64,000 nucleotides of DNA from Weeksella massiliensis (lineage in GTDB: Bacteria; Bacteroidota; Bacteroidia; Flavobacteriales; Weeksellaceae): contig CCMH01000013.1 in the NCBI GenBank assembly GCA_000751595.1, forward strand, positions 1-64,000, read 5' to 3'. Each line of letters opens with the position of its first letter. The stretch's first letter is position 1. Below, one piece after another: positions 1 to 9,024 of this stretch. A program made the position numbers and the translations under genes. The notes under the pieces were generated by a model. The model had not been told where the DNA came from and ran no database searches. It saw only the letters and a list, made by a program, of their open reading frames with translations.

Positions 1-35
1 GGTAGTATCCCACTAACTGTGTAAGTTAAAAAGTT
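1..35 (+). repeat. IS256 left inverted repeat
   Basis: Bases 18-35 (TGTGTAAGTTAAAAAGTT) are perfectly inverted at 1330-1347. The outer 17 bases match the right end at about 10 positions. The window edge may truncate the terminal base or two. Confidence 0.85.
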
Positions 36-115
36 ATTCTGATAAATTTTGAGCCCTTAATGCTCAAAAAATTTATTGGCAATAACTTTTTATTATTTTT
101 AAACATTATACAGTT

Positions 116-1318
116 ATGACTAACAAAGAAGATTTATTAAACAACAAGGATTTTTTAAAATCCTTTAAGAATGGTGAAGATTTAACATCTTTCTTCAAAG
201 AACTCCACAAGAAGGCCGTAGAACACATGCTTGATGCAGAACTGGATAGCCATCTGGACAACGAAAAACATGATAAAAGCATCGATGGTAATTATCGAAA
301 CGGACATGGAACCAAAAAGATAAAATCCTCATTCGGTGAATCCGAGATAAAAGTTCCAAGAGATCGTGAAGGTAGTTTTGAGCCTGCATTAGTTCCCAAA
401 AGGCACAACATCATTGATGGTTTAGAAAACATCATCATCTCGTTTTATGCCAAAGGAATGAGTGTTTCGGACATTGAAGAGCAGATTAAAGAAATGTATG
501 ATTTTGATGTTTCCACTTCGACAATTTCCAGAATAACAAACGCAGTAGCCAGTGAAGTTGTAGCTTGGCAGAATCGACCGTTAGACGATGTTTATCTGAT
601 TGTTTGGATGGATGGGATTGTTTTTAAGGTTCGCGAGAACTCAAAAGTCATTAACAAAACCATTTATTTAGCTGTTGGTTTAAATCGTGAAGGCAGAAAA
701 GAAGTCCTCGGCATGTGGCTTGGAAAGAACGAAAGTTCTAGCTTTTGGATGAGCGTTCTCACGGATTTAAAAGCTCGTGGCGTAGAAGACATTCTCATTA
801 CAGCTACTGATAATTTGAACGGATTTACAGACACCATCCGCTCGGTTTTTCCTGAATCTCAAACCCAAATATGTGTGGTTCATCAGATTAGAAACGCTTG
901 TAAATACGTGGTTTGGAAGGATAGAAAAGAGTTTTCTGCCGATATGAAACATATTTATACTGCACCCAACAAAGACGCTGCCAAAGCCGCTTTAGAAGAT
1001 TTTGCCACAAAATGGGAAGGGAAATATCTTTACGCAATCCAATCCTGGAGAAACAACTGGGACGAACTAACCGTATTTTTTGACTTCCCAATGGAAATCC
1101 GTAAAATCATTTATACGACTAATTTAATCGAAAATCTGAACGGAAAAATCAGAAAATATACCAAAAACAAAATGTCTTTTCCTACTGACGATGCGGTATT
1201 GAAGTCTGTTTATTTAGCACTCAAGGAATCAACTAAAAAATGGACAATGCCTATTCATAATTGGGGTATTGTTCTTAACCAATTTATGCTTATTTTTGAA
1301 AAAAGGCTCAGATTATAA
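116..1318 (+). CDS. IS256-family (mutator-type) DDE transposase
   Basis: This 400-residue protein catalyses cut-and-paste transposition of the surrounding element. It has the family's usual length and layout: an N-terminal DNA-binding region, then an RNase H-like DDE core with a large helical insertion. The likely catalytic triad is D166 in WMDG, D232 in TATDN and E339 in NLIENLNGK, a spacing that matches the family. The RNHG(T)K motif after the N-terminal third is also typical. No frameshift or stop is present, so the gene looks active. The start ATG at 116 has no clear Shine-Dalgarno sequence, as expected in Bacteroidota. Confidence 0.95.
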   Translation: MTNKEDLLNNKDFLKSFKNGEDLTSFFKELHKKAVEHMLDAELDSHLDNEKHDKSIDGNYRNGHGTKKIKSSFGESEIKVPRDREGSFEPALVPKRHNIIDGLENIIISFYAKGMSVSDIEEQIKEMYDFDVSTSTISRITNAVASEVVAWQNRPLDDVYLIVWMDGIVFKVRENSKVINKTIYLAVGLNREGRKEVLGMWLGKNESSSFWMSVLTDLKARGVEDILITATDNLNGFTDTIRSVFPESQTQICVVHQIRNACKYVVWKDRKEFSADMKHIYTAPNKDAAKAALEDFATKWEGKYLYAIQSWRNNWDELTVFFDFPMEIRKIIYTTNLIENLNGKIRKYTKNKMSFPTDDAVLKSVYLALKESTKKWTMPIHNWGIVLNQFMLIFEKRLRL

Positions 1319-1329
1319 AATCTAAGCCC

Positions 1330-1366
1330 AACTTTTTAACTTACACACTTTATAGGATAGTGTCTC
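1330..1366 (-). repeat. IS256 right inverted repeat
   Basis: The inner 18 bases mirror 18-35 exactly. The outer part ends in GATAGTGTCTC, immediately before the ATG at 1369 of the next gene. Confidence 0.85.
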
Positions 1367-1368
1367 TA

Positions 1369-2778
1369 ATGAATAATAAAGCTCTTCATTTCATAAATAA
1401 ATCTGTAGCCATACTGTTTGGGCTGATTTTATTATTAATGTCATTTATTTCGTTTGATTATATAGAAGAAATAAATGATATTTTCTTATTTAAGATTTTT
1501 AAAGTATTTCTATTTATAGGGTTTTGTTTTTTAGTATACAGCTTGTTAGAACGATACAGTGTCTCGTATAAATCTTCTCTATATATTCTATTGGCTGTAG
1601 CATTTGTTTTAAGATTAGGTTTTGTTTTGAATGTAGAAATCATTCCCATATCTGATTTTAAATTATTACACGATACAGCAATCAAAATTGCTAATGGAGA
1701 AACAAGTACATTAACATCACAAACATATTTTAAATTATGGAATTATAATATTCCATTTACGCTATTTCAATCTGTATTCATCAAAATTTCAGACTCAATT
1801 TTATTATTACAATTTGTAAATATAATATTGAGTGTAAGTATTATAGGGTTGATTTATAATTGTGCTAAAATACTGTTTGATGAAAAATCAGCTTTAATTT
1901 CAGCATTAATGGTCGTTTTTTTTCCACCATTTATTATTTATGCTGGAATATTAACAAATCAAACGATTTCGATCTTTTTTCTATTATTATCTCTATACAC
2001 TTTACTTAAAAATAAGAATATTTTATGGGTGGGGTTATTTTTAGGGTTAGCTCAAATCTTTAGACCTATTGGAACATTATTTTTATTTGGAACATTAGGG
2101 TTGTTCATTTATAAATTATTATCTACTTATAAATTTTCGATAGTCGAAATAAAGCAGTTTTGTATTAATATCTTCAAATTATTGGTATCCTATCATTTTG
2201 TGCTTGTTTTGACAAGTATCGTATTGGTGAAAGGTAATTTTTCTCAAAATTCTTTATACCATAACGCTTCATCAAATTATAAGTTTCTGGTTGGGCTTAA
2301 CTATAATACTACTGGCCAATATTCAGAAGATGATTCAGCTTTACTTATGTCTAGTTACGATACAACTTTCGATGAATATTCAAAAGAGTTGATTAAAATA
2401 AGATTATCTGATAAAATCAAAGTGATAGATTTATTTGAAGAAAAATTCAAAATTATGTGGTCTTCACCAGACCCATCCTTTTATTGGGCAAATTGGTATA
2501 ATGAAAATTTACAATCTTTTACCAATTATTTTTGGACAATAATTTTATTCTTTGCAAGTATTGCTATTTTAAGATCTACCAATCGACTCCAAAACACAAA
2601 GCTTATATTGATTCCTATTACACTTATTCTTTTTATTGGTGTATATTTTTTAATCGAAATTCAAAGTAGATATAGATATGAATTATATCCTTATTTCATT
2701 CTATTAGCTGGGTTCGGGATGCGAGAATTTTTTAAACTATTTAAATTAAAAAATCTTACAAATCAAGATTTAAATTGA
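1369..2778 (+). CDS. GT-C fold membrane glycosyltransferase (GT39/RgtA-like)
   Basis: This multi-pass membrane protein of about 469 residues probably transfers sugar from a polyprenyl-phosphate donor on the periplasmic side. It has many hydrophobic segments, an acidic first periplasmic loop (ISDFKLLHDTA) where GT-C enzymes carry their catalytic aspartate, and the FFPPFIIYAGILTNQT segment typical of ArnT/PMT-like proteins. An in-frame GTG exists at 1360 but lies inside the insertion-sequence end, so the ATG at 1369 is preferred. The insertion has replaced whatever lay directly upstream, so the native promoter may be lost. The 3' end overlaps the convergent wecG-like gene by 16 bases. Donor and acceptor are unknown. 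Confidence 0.7.
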   Translation: MNNKALHFINKSVAILFGLILLLMSFISFDYIEEINDIFLFKIFKVFLFIGFCFLVYSLLERYSVSYKSSLYILLAVAFVLRLGFVLNVEIIPISDFKLLHDTAIKIANGETSTLTSQTYFKLWNYNIPFTLFQSVFIKISDSILLLQFVNIILSVSIIGLIYNCAKILFDEKSALISALMVVFFPPFIIYAGILTNQTISIFFLLLSLYTLLKNKNILWVGLFLGLAQIFRPIGTLFLFGTLGLFIYKLLSTYKFSIVEIKQFCINIFKLLVSYHFVLVLTSIVLVKGNFSQNSLYHNASSNYKFLVGLNYNTTGQYSEDDSALLMSSYDTTFDEYSKELIKIRLSDKIKVIDLFEEKFKIMWSSPDPSFYWANWYNENLQSFTNYFWTIILFFASIAILRSTNRLQNTKLILIPITLILFIGVYFLIEIQSRYRYELYPYFILLAGFGMREFFKLFKLKNLTNQDLN

Positions 2779-3509
2779 TTAAAATATGTTTTTGTAAATA
2801 AAGCAATGAATTTGGTGTTTCCTATTAAATATCTTTTCCACATTCTACCGGGTTCTTGATATACTCTAAATAACCATTCTAAACCTGCTTTTTGCATCCA
2901 TTTAGGAGCTCTTTTTATGTATCCAGCATGTACATCAAAACTACCTCCTACACCCATAATGAAGTTGACATTTTCTAAATCTTTTTTGTATTGATGTAAG
3001 AACTCTTCTTTCTTGGGAGAGGTAATGGCAACAAATAAAATATTAGCATTAGATTTTTGTATGTCCTCTACAATTTCTTGTTCTTCTTTGTGAGTAAAAT
3101 AACCATTTCTATAACCTGCTATAAGCTCTTCACCATATAAGTTTTTATACTTATTCACTAACGTTGACACCACTTCTTCTTTAGCACCTAAAAAATATAT
3201 TGTATATTTTTTCTTGGCAGATAATCGCACTAATTCATTCATCAAATCGACACCTGTAACTCTTTCTTTTAATGGGTAACCTAAAAATTTTGCCGCCCAA
3301 ATAACAGCTTGACCATCAGCATTGACAATCGTTGCTTCTCTAAAATATTCTTGAATTAATTTATCGTGTTGCAGAGTTACTATTTTGTCTGCATTTACAT
3401 CTGCATAAATGATCTGAGATTTATTTTGTATTGCTTTTTCGACAAGTGATAGGGTTTCTACCATTGTTAGGTTGTCGATAGATGTATTAAATATTTTTAT
3501 TTTTTCCAT
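2763..3509 (-). CDS. WecG/TagA/CpsF-family glycosyltransferase (GT26)
   Basis: A 248-residue cytoplasmic or peripheral glycosyltransferase that typically adds the second sugar to an undecaprenyl-diphosphate-linked primer. Family landmarks are NADGQAVIWAAK, the KERVTGVDLM block, FLGAKEEVV, VAITSPKKEEF, the MGVGGSFDVHAG block, and the RAPKWMQKAGLEWLFR tail ending near residue 230. It is the last gene of a seven-gene minus-strand operon and overlaps the upstream gene by 23 bases, which suggests translational coupling. Sugar specificity cannot be read from sequence; ManNAcA- and ManNAc-transferases both belong here. Confidence 0.88.
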   Translation of the reverse strand: MEKIKIFNTSIDNLTMVETLSLVEKAIQNKSQIIYADVNADKIVTLQHDKLIQEYFREATIVNADGQAVIWAAKFLGYPLKERVTGVDLMNELVRLSAKKKYTIYFLGAKEEVVSTLVNKYKNLYGEELIAGYRNGYFTHKEEQEIVEDIQKSNANILFVAITSPKKEEFLHQYKKDLENVNFIMGVGGSFDVHAGYIKRAPKWMQKAGLEWLFRVYQEPGRMWKRYLIGNTKFIALFTKTYFNQFKS

Positions 3510-4698
3510 GATGGCGAGTGTTATTAATTATTAGATTCATAATAAATGTCAAAAGTATAGCAAAAATCATAATTCCTGTTTGGCGAACGAGTATAGATTC
3601 TGTGAAGCAAAATATTAGTATCACATTGAGTACTAAAATAGCCAGTAATTCACGTTGTTTGTATAAAAAATAATACAGATAGACAAAAAGCAAAATGAAG
3701 AAAATTAAGCCGACGAATCCATAATCAAGTGTGATTTCTAGAAATTGGTTATGTGCATTGTATTCTTCAAGATAAGCAGAGGTTAAATTTCTTGATTTAT
3801 ATTGATTAAAAAGGAAGGTTCGGTCTGATGATGTTCCATTTCCGAACAAAAAATTATTGTGTTTAATTGTTTCTATTACAGATAACCAATGTTCTTTACG
3901 AAAAGTAAGACCTTCCATTTCACCGACTTCTGTCATGCTTGGCATAAACCTTTTTTTGAAATTAGGTAAATAAAATATACTTGTAAAAAGTATGACTAAT
4001 AATCCTATTCCAATATATTTAAGTTTTGATTTATAGGTAAATAAAATAAAAATGAAATTTATAAATAGAGCGCCAATAGCAATACGTACACTAAGAAAGT
4101 AGAGTTGAGATAAAAGGAAAAGAATTGTAATACTATACAAATATTTATGTTGGGTAAATTGCGAAAATCGAATTTGATAGGCTAGAAAAGTGATACACAA
4201 AGTGATGAATAAAGCTGTATATGTAGTATGTTTTCCAAAAAACACCCCATATTGTTCATAGTAGAAAAAGTTTCCTAAATTATTTAGATTCAGATAAGTA
4301 ACATATCCAAAAACAATTAAACAATATACAACTGCCGAAAATGTAAGAATCTTTAAACAATAATTAAGTGCAGGTTTTGGTAGTTTCAAGATTAACACGC
4401 TCATAGGTAAGAGAATGAGTGGTAGTTGACTTACCAAGGTTTCAATTCCATTTTCTATATTATCCGTATAAGCAAGGCCGACAAAGGCTAAAAGGAAAGG
4501 TATAGCGACAATAAAAATCTTTGAATAGTTAAGCTTTAATTCTTTTAATTTTTCTTTAAAAGTACTTTTTATAAAAATTCCAACAAAAACTAAAGCTATA
4601 AAGCATTGTGTATTGAAACTATAGGAAGGAACAATGAAAGATGAAACAAAAATTCCTAATATGATAAAGTAAAAATTATGTTTGTTTAATAAATTCAT
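3487..4698 (-). CDS. O-antigen ligase/polymerase-like membrane protein (Wzy_C type)
   Basis: A 403-residue polytopic membrane protein with about ten or more hydrophobic segments. A large extracytoplasmic loop carries the pattern FGNGTSSDRTF, then AHNQFLEITLDYGFVGL, which is the hallmark of the O-antigen ligase/Wzy_C family. It may ligate finished chains to an acceptor or polymerise repeat units. A second, less similar polytopic protein at 6590-7819 is the better Wzy candidate, so this one may be the ligase (inference). It overlaps the upstream gene by 4 bases (ATGA). Confidence 0.72.
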   Translation of the reverse strand: MNLLNKHNFYFIILGIFVSSFIVPSYSFNTQCFIALVFVGIFIKSTFKEKLKELKLNYSKIFIVAIPFLLAFVGLAYTDNIENGIETLVSQLPLILLPMSVLILKLPKPALNYCLKILTFSAVVYCLIVFGYVTYLNLNNLGNFFYYEQYGVFFGKHTTYTALFITLCITFLAYQIRFSQFTQHKYLYSITILFLLSQLYFLSVRIAIGALFINFIFILFTYKSKLKYIGIGLLVILFTSIFYLPNFKKRFMPSMTEVGEMEGLTFRKEHWLSVIETIKHNNFLFGNGTSSDRTFLFNQYKSRNLTSAYLEEYNAHNQFLEITLDYGFVGLIFFILLFVYLYYFLYKQRELLAILVLNVILIFCFTESILVRQTGIMIFAILLTFIMNLIINNTRHHGKNKNI

Positions 4699-5561
4699 TT
4701 TAATTGTTTAGCGATTGATAATGCTATTTTTTGATATGCTTCGTATGTTAAATATTTATTGTCATAATAATAAGTGGATTCGTTTTTATTAAAACCTGTA
4801 AAAGGATCTAGATAAATAGGGTCAATTTGTATTTTCAATTGTTGAGCATCAAAATCATCAATACTATCATTTAAATGTTTTGGTGCGTTTATCACAATGA
4901 TTTTCTTTTGAGATAATTTTAGAAACTGATTCAATTTGTGATAGAAACTTTTCGGATAAGTTTTACTGAACACTATTACCACATTAGCATCAGAAGGGAT
5001 ACTTGTTTTTTCATCTTCGATGTTTAAATAATGAGTACTAAATAAATCGATTCGATCTCCTAAGAAATTTACATCCAATGATTTTTTTACTTCTTTTCTC
5101 AAGTATTTTGCCTCATTATGATAAATTAACTCATCTCCAATCATGGCAATTTTTAGACTATTCGGATTTTGTTTCAATGGAATTTGAAGCTTTGCAATAG
5201 TTTTAACATTATCCAAATGGGATGGCTGTTCATTGATCCAAATCAAATCTTTTAAATGGTAGGTGTTACCGTAATTTTCGATATAATTGAACCTGAAATA
5301 ATATTCTTTATCTGTAGTTATACTATAAGAATAGCGAGGATCAAAGTTCATATTTGAGTCTGATTTTTCAAGAGTAATTTCAGAATAAGTATAATTTACG
5401 ATTTGATCAATATTTAGTAATTCGACAAGCTTTTTCGAATCCCAATTATATTGTAATTGATAGAATGATTTATTTAATTTAGAAAAATAATTTATGCTGA
5501 AGCCTATTAATAAAATAGTAATCAGAGGAAAAATTATTCTATTACGCGGAAAATTATTCAT
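4695..5561 (-). CDS. Membrane-anchored SGNH-like protein with degenerate catalytic motifs
   Basis: This 288-residue protein has one N-terminal membrane anchor (about residues 9-25), a poorly conserved middle, and a C-terminal half with an SGNH-hydrolase-like pattern. Strand KIAMIGDEL (GDE at 142-144) sits where block I GDS would be, VVIVFSK and IIVINAP resemble later strands, and the C-terminal DNKY (267-270) followed by LTYEAYQKIA sits where D-x-x-H-L would be. Both the nucleophilic serine and the histidine appear replaced, so it may be non-catalytic or act in another way. The fold assignment is inference from motif order. Its place between polymerase and glycosyltransferase genes suggests a role in glycan decoration. 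Confidence 0.5.
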   Translation of the reverse strand: MNNFPRNRIIFPLITILLIGFSINYFSKLNKSFYQLQYNWDSKKLVELLNIDQIVNYTYSEITLEKSDSNMNFDPRYSYSITTDKEYYFRFNYIENYGNTYHLKDLIWINEQPSHLDNVKTIAKLQIPLKQNPNSLKIAMIGDELIYHNEAKYLRKEVKKSLDVNFLGDRIDLFSTHYLNIEDEKTSIPSDANVVIVFSKTYPKSFYHKLNQFLKLSQKKIIVINAPKHLNDSIDDFDAQQLKIQIDPIYLDPFTGFNKNESTYYYDNKYLTYEAYQKIALSIAKQLK

Positions 5562-6597
5562 TTAGATAAGCGTTTGTAAATTTTTTAAAAACAACAGATT
5601 CATCAAAATTATTAAAACTTTCAAATGCATTTTCACGCAATTTTTGATATATAGTATGGTCTATTTTTTCTATAGCTTCTTTTAGCTGTAAAGCGTTTTT
5701 AGGTTGTATAAGAAAGCCGTTATAGTGATCTTGAATGATTTCTGGTATAGATATCCAATTTGTAGTGATAGAAGGAATACCATAAGCTAAAGCCTCTATT
5801 ATAATACCAGGATATCCTTCACCAGAAAAATAAGTAGGTAACAATAGTATATTATACTGTTTCAGTACATCATTGACTTGATTTGGTTGTAATTCTCCTT
5901 TATAATTTACATTTGAGTTTTTTAATTTTTTTGGGTTGAAATATCGATTATCAATCGGACCATAGACGTCAAATTGATAGGATTTATCCAATAACATAGA
6001 AACCTCTATAATCTCATTAATTCCTTTTTCATCAATCACACGTGAGATAAAAACAAATTTCTTTGAGAACTCAGAAGGCATCAAGTTTTCACACTTCCTT
6101 TTTCTTGCATTGGGCAACCATTCTATATTTTTAACTTTCAAGTTTTCGAAATATTCTATACAAGCTTTAGTTTCAAAAAAAATAGTGTCTGAAGATAGAA
6201 TGGTCTTCAAATATAACTTCTTCAAAAAAAATGGCAATTGATGAAAATGAGTATGAAAATCGCCGCCAAAAAAATGGTAAATTATCTTTTTGTTGAATAT
6301 TTTAGCCCACAACCATAAGATTGGACCAACTGTAAAATTGAAATCCCATGTAGTATGAAAACTAACGACTTGTTTGTTTTTTATGATAAAAGGGAACTTG
6401 AAAATCCATAAAAAATGATCGATTAGATGCCATTTTGGTTTCCAAGTTTTACGAATATTAATATGTGAGATGTTAAAAATCTGTTCTTGATGCAAAAAAT
6501 CCAATATGTTTTTTGCAAGTACGGTAGCTCCCCCAATTGAATTTTTGGATGAGGAGTTGGGAATGTTTGCAAAAAATAAAATATTTTTCTTACTCAT
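5554..6597 (-). CDS. GT4-family glycosyltransferase
   Basis: A 347-residue GT-B fold enzyme with a retaining mechanism by family. The C-terminal domain shows FVFISRVIDEKGINEII, a VYGPID strand, YKGEL, then LLPTYFSGEGYPGIIIEAL with the conserved EGxPxxxxEA signature, and a PEIIQDHYNGFLI end. The N-terminal domain has a glycine-containing loop near residues 20-30 (IGGATVLAKN). It overlaps neighbours by 8 bases on both sides, consistent with a coupled operon. Donor sugar unknown. Confidence 0.88.
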   Translation of the reverse strand: MSKKNILFFANIPNSSSKNSIGGATVLAKNILDFLHQEQIFNISHINIRKTWKPKWHLIDHFLWIFKFPFIIKNKQVVSFHTTWDFNFTVGPILWLWAKIFNKKIIYHFFGGDFHTHFHQLPFFLKKLYLKTILSSDTIFFETKACIEYFENLKVKNIEWLPNARKRKCENLMPSEFSKKFVFISRVIDEKGINEIIEVSMLLDKSYQFDVYGPIDNRYFNPKKLKNSNVNYKGELQPNQVNDVLKQYNILLLPTYFSGEGYPGIIIEALAYGIPSITTNWISIPEIIQDHYNGFLIQPKNALQLKEAIEKIDHTIYQKLRENAFESFNNFDESVVFKKFTNAYLNE

Positions 6598-7819
6598 CTT
6601 TTTGATATAGGTGTTTTTGAGAATATAATATTGGATATATAAAAACTAACGAGAACAAAAGAAACTCTAGGTTGTTCAATGAAAACGAAAAGAGCATATC
6701 TGAAAATAAGGCGAAATATATAATGATACAAGCTATAAATCGTTTATCAAATGTTCTTTTAAGAAGAGGGATTAATAAAACAAAGAAATACACAATACCA
6801 CCAAGAATCCCTAACTCTACGAAAACATGAGGAGGGTATGTATCTGTTGTTGGTAATTGTAACCAAGCCGTGTCGAACCAATAAAAATAAATCTCTTGGT
6901 AATAAGGTGAATTATAAGCGATAGATGCAGGTCCTCCAAACATACCAATTCCTTTACCAAACAAGTTGAAATTTTGAATCTCATAAAACATCACCCGATA
7001 CGATTCCGAACGCATAGAGGTACCTTCTGAGATATATAAGGTAAACCTTAAAATAATGTCATCAATTATTTTTTCGACCAAGTTGGGTATAAGCAAAATG
7101 GTGGCGATTAAACTCAGAATTAGTAAAGGGATAAATTTATAGAGTGATTTGTAATAATAGAGCGAGATAATGATTATAAAAGCAATTAATGTTTTATATG
7201 AAATGCTCAAGAACATCATGGCTAAGCAGAGTAGGAGAAGAATGTTTTTATACCTTCCATGATAGAAAAATTTTAACAAGAAAAAGGCAATCATATTCAG
7301 AAATCCAAAAAATCCAAAAAACACCACAGTTCCTGTTGCTCTTATAACGCCAGCTGTGGAATTGTAATACCTTAATCCATCAACCGTTTGATAATAAAAC
7401 CATTGGTCAACTCCTCGCACCCAATTTATATAATTTATAAGTTGAACAAAGAGATTAATTATAATGAAAAAAACAACGAAGTATATTAATACATTCAAAT
7501 ATTTGCGAATAGCAAAACTATAAAACAAGGTAACGATAGGGAAAAGATAACGAATAGTATCACTGATGCCAGCAATGTAATTGAAGGTATGTAATATGCC
7601 GTAAATTAAAAAAGGTGTTAATACCAGCATTCCTTTTATCAGATTAAAATTTATACGATTGGTCAGAATTGTATAAATAATCATATAAAAAAAGCCTACC
7701 ATCTTTAGCAAACTAGATAGTGATGCATTTGTGTTTTGAAATGATGTACCTATGTAAATAAATAGAAAGGGAATAAGTACAGCAATGTAACGTAAGTATT
7801 CTTTTTTAAATGTGTACAT
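6590..7819 (-). CDS. Polytopic Wzy-like O-antigen/capsule polymerase
   Basis: A 409-residue protein made almost entirely of hydrophobic segments, with one large hydrophilic loop around residues 285-335 (FGKGIGMFGGPAS ... PPHVFVELGILGG). This resembles the long periplasmic loop and the PHN/HxxxxExG region of Wzy-type polymerases. Wzx-like and Wzz-like genes directly upstream support a polymerase role in a Wzx/Wzy-dependent pathway. Such proteins diverge strongly, so the call rests on topology, loop pattern and context. Confidence 0.7.
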   Translation of the reverse strand: MYTFKKEYLRYIAVLIPFLFIYIGTSFQNTNASLSSLLKMVGFFYMIIYTILTNRINFNLIKGMLVLTPFLIYGILHTFNYIAGISDTIRYLFPIVTLFYSFAIRKYLNVLIYFVVFFIIINLFVQLINYINWVRGVDQWFYYQTVDGLRYYNSTAGVIRATGTVVFFGFFGFLNMIAFFLLKFFYHGRYKNILLLLCLAMMFLSISYKTLIAFIIIISLYYYKSLYKFIPLLILSLIATILLIPNLVEKIIDDIILRFTLYISEGTSMRSESYRVMFYEIQNFNLFGKGIGMFGGPASIAYNSPYYQEIYFYWFDTAWLQLPTTDTYPPHVFVELGILGGIVYFFVLLIPLLKRTFDKRFIACIIIYFALFSDMLFSFSLNNLEFLLFSLVFIYPILYSQKHLYQKDE

Positions 7820-9008
7820 TATGAGGTTTCAAATATTTGTAGCTTAATTTCATAAGTAAAAAATTTCTTGCTGAAAGGCTAATAATACTACTAATAACAA
7901 TGCCATAGAGGCCAAAAGGATTATATAAGAAAAGGCATAAAATGATGTTAATGATAAGAAAAACTACATTAATTATCAAATTGAGATTAAACTTTCTCAG
8001 GATCAATAAATTTGTGCCAAATAAGTTCGATTGACTCTGAAAAATCTTAGCAATTACGATAAATATAAATAGAATAAAAGTTTCTTTATAACTGGTAAAT
8101 ATAAACGCTGTAAATACTTTATAAAAAAGGATTATAAATAGAGAAAAGCCTAGAATTAAAAAAGTGATTTTTTTATTTAAAATTTTTGTTTGATTATACT
8201 GATCACTCTTTAATTTTTCAATATTAACTTGTAATATAGTAGTTGGTATTATTAACATCAATGTGCCAATATTCAAAGCGAAGCTAAAATTAGCGATCTC
8301 TGTGTGCGGTGATTTTGAAAGTAATTTGATAATAAATATATCGGTATATAAAAATAAGATATTTGCAAAATCACTTACAACCATTGTTATAGAGCCATAT
8401 AAAAGTCTCCGAAATAGTTTAGCATATTTTTTCAGTGCATAAAAGTTAATCTTATTTACTCGAATCTGATATCCTACATACAATAGCTGTAAAGGGAAAA
8501 ATAAATAGCAAGCATAGATTAAAGATTTCTCATTTAAATGAAAAAAATGTAAAAAAAGAAAGATAGATGAGAAGAATAAAAGAGATATTATTATTTTATA
8601 AACAGATGCTGAGTTAGATCCTTTGCGAACTAGAATATATGTTTGAGTAATGCTGCCAGTAAAAAACATAGAATAGAATAAAAAGGGGATTATCAGCCCA
8701 GATTTATTAAATAACAGAGCAACGAAAAAGCCCAAAATCCCGAGTAATAAAACAAATAAAAGAGCCAAAATATAAAAGTAATCTTTGTTGTGATTACCTC
8801 TTGTGTAGCTCATTATAAGACTAGGGAAACCAAAAGCAAAACCAATAGAAAAAGTTTCGATTAATTTTTTATAATATTCGAACTCTCCATATAATTCTTT
8901 GGATAATACAAAAGCAGCATAGAAAATAACAAAAAACTCTAATCCTCTACTTATTATTATAGATGAGCCATAGATAAGATAATTCTTGTTTAAGAATTGT
9001 TGTAGCAT
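7806..9008 (-). CDS. Wzx-like polysaccharide flippase (MATE/MOP superfamily)
   Basis: A 400-residue membrane protein with roughly twelve hydrophobic segments and short loops, typical of repeat-unit flippases that move undecaprenyl-diphosphate oligosaccharide across the inner membrane. The N-terminal pattern YGSSIIISRGLEFFVIFYAAFVLSKELYGEF is normal for the family, split here by a hydrophobic run. It overlaps the downstream polymerase gene by 14 bases and follows the Wzz-like gene after a 16-base gap. Confidence 0.8.
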   Translation of the reverse strand: MLQQFLNKNYLIYGSSIIISRGLEFFVIFYAAFVLSKELYGEFEYYKKLIETFSIGFAFGFPSLIMSYTRGNHNKDYFYILALLFVLLLGILGFFVALLFNKSGLIIPFLFYSMFFTGSITQTYILVRKGSNSASVYKIIISLLFFSSIFLFLHFFHLNEKSLIYACYLFFPLQLLYVGYQIRVNKINFYALKKYAKLFRRLLYGSITMVVSDFANILFLYTDIFIIKLLSKSPHTEIANFSFALNIGTLMLIIPTTILQVNIEKLKSDQYNQTKILNKKITFLILGFSLFIILFYKVFTAFIFTSYKETFILFIFIVIAKIFQSQSNLFGTNLLILRKFNLNLIINVVFLIINIILCLFLYNPFGLYGIVISSIISLSARNFLLMKLSYKYLKPHNVHI

Positions 9009-9024
9009 ATATTTTGCAAATTAC

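Larger units (their letters stand above)
1..1366 (+). mobile_element. IS256-family insertion sequence, essentially complete
   Basis: A single transposase gene lies between imperfect terminal inverted repeats. The inner 18 bases of the left end (18-35) are the exact reverse complement of 1330-1347, and the similarity continues outward with mismatches, sharing TATCC, to position 1 on the left and about 1364-1366 on the right. The element's outermost left base may lie just outside the window, so a target-site duplication cannot be checked. The right end abuts the downstream glycosyltransferase, whose ATG is at 1369. The element sits at the edge of a glycan locus, a common place for insertion sequences. 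Confidence 0.9.

Noticed and set aside
1360-1368. GTG start for the glycosyltransferase
   Set aside because: It lies in the insertion-sequence terminal repeat; the ATG at 1369 is the more likely start.
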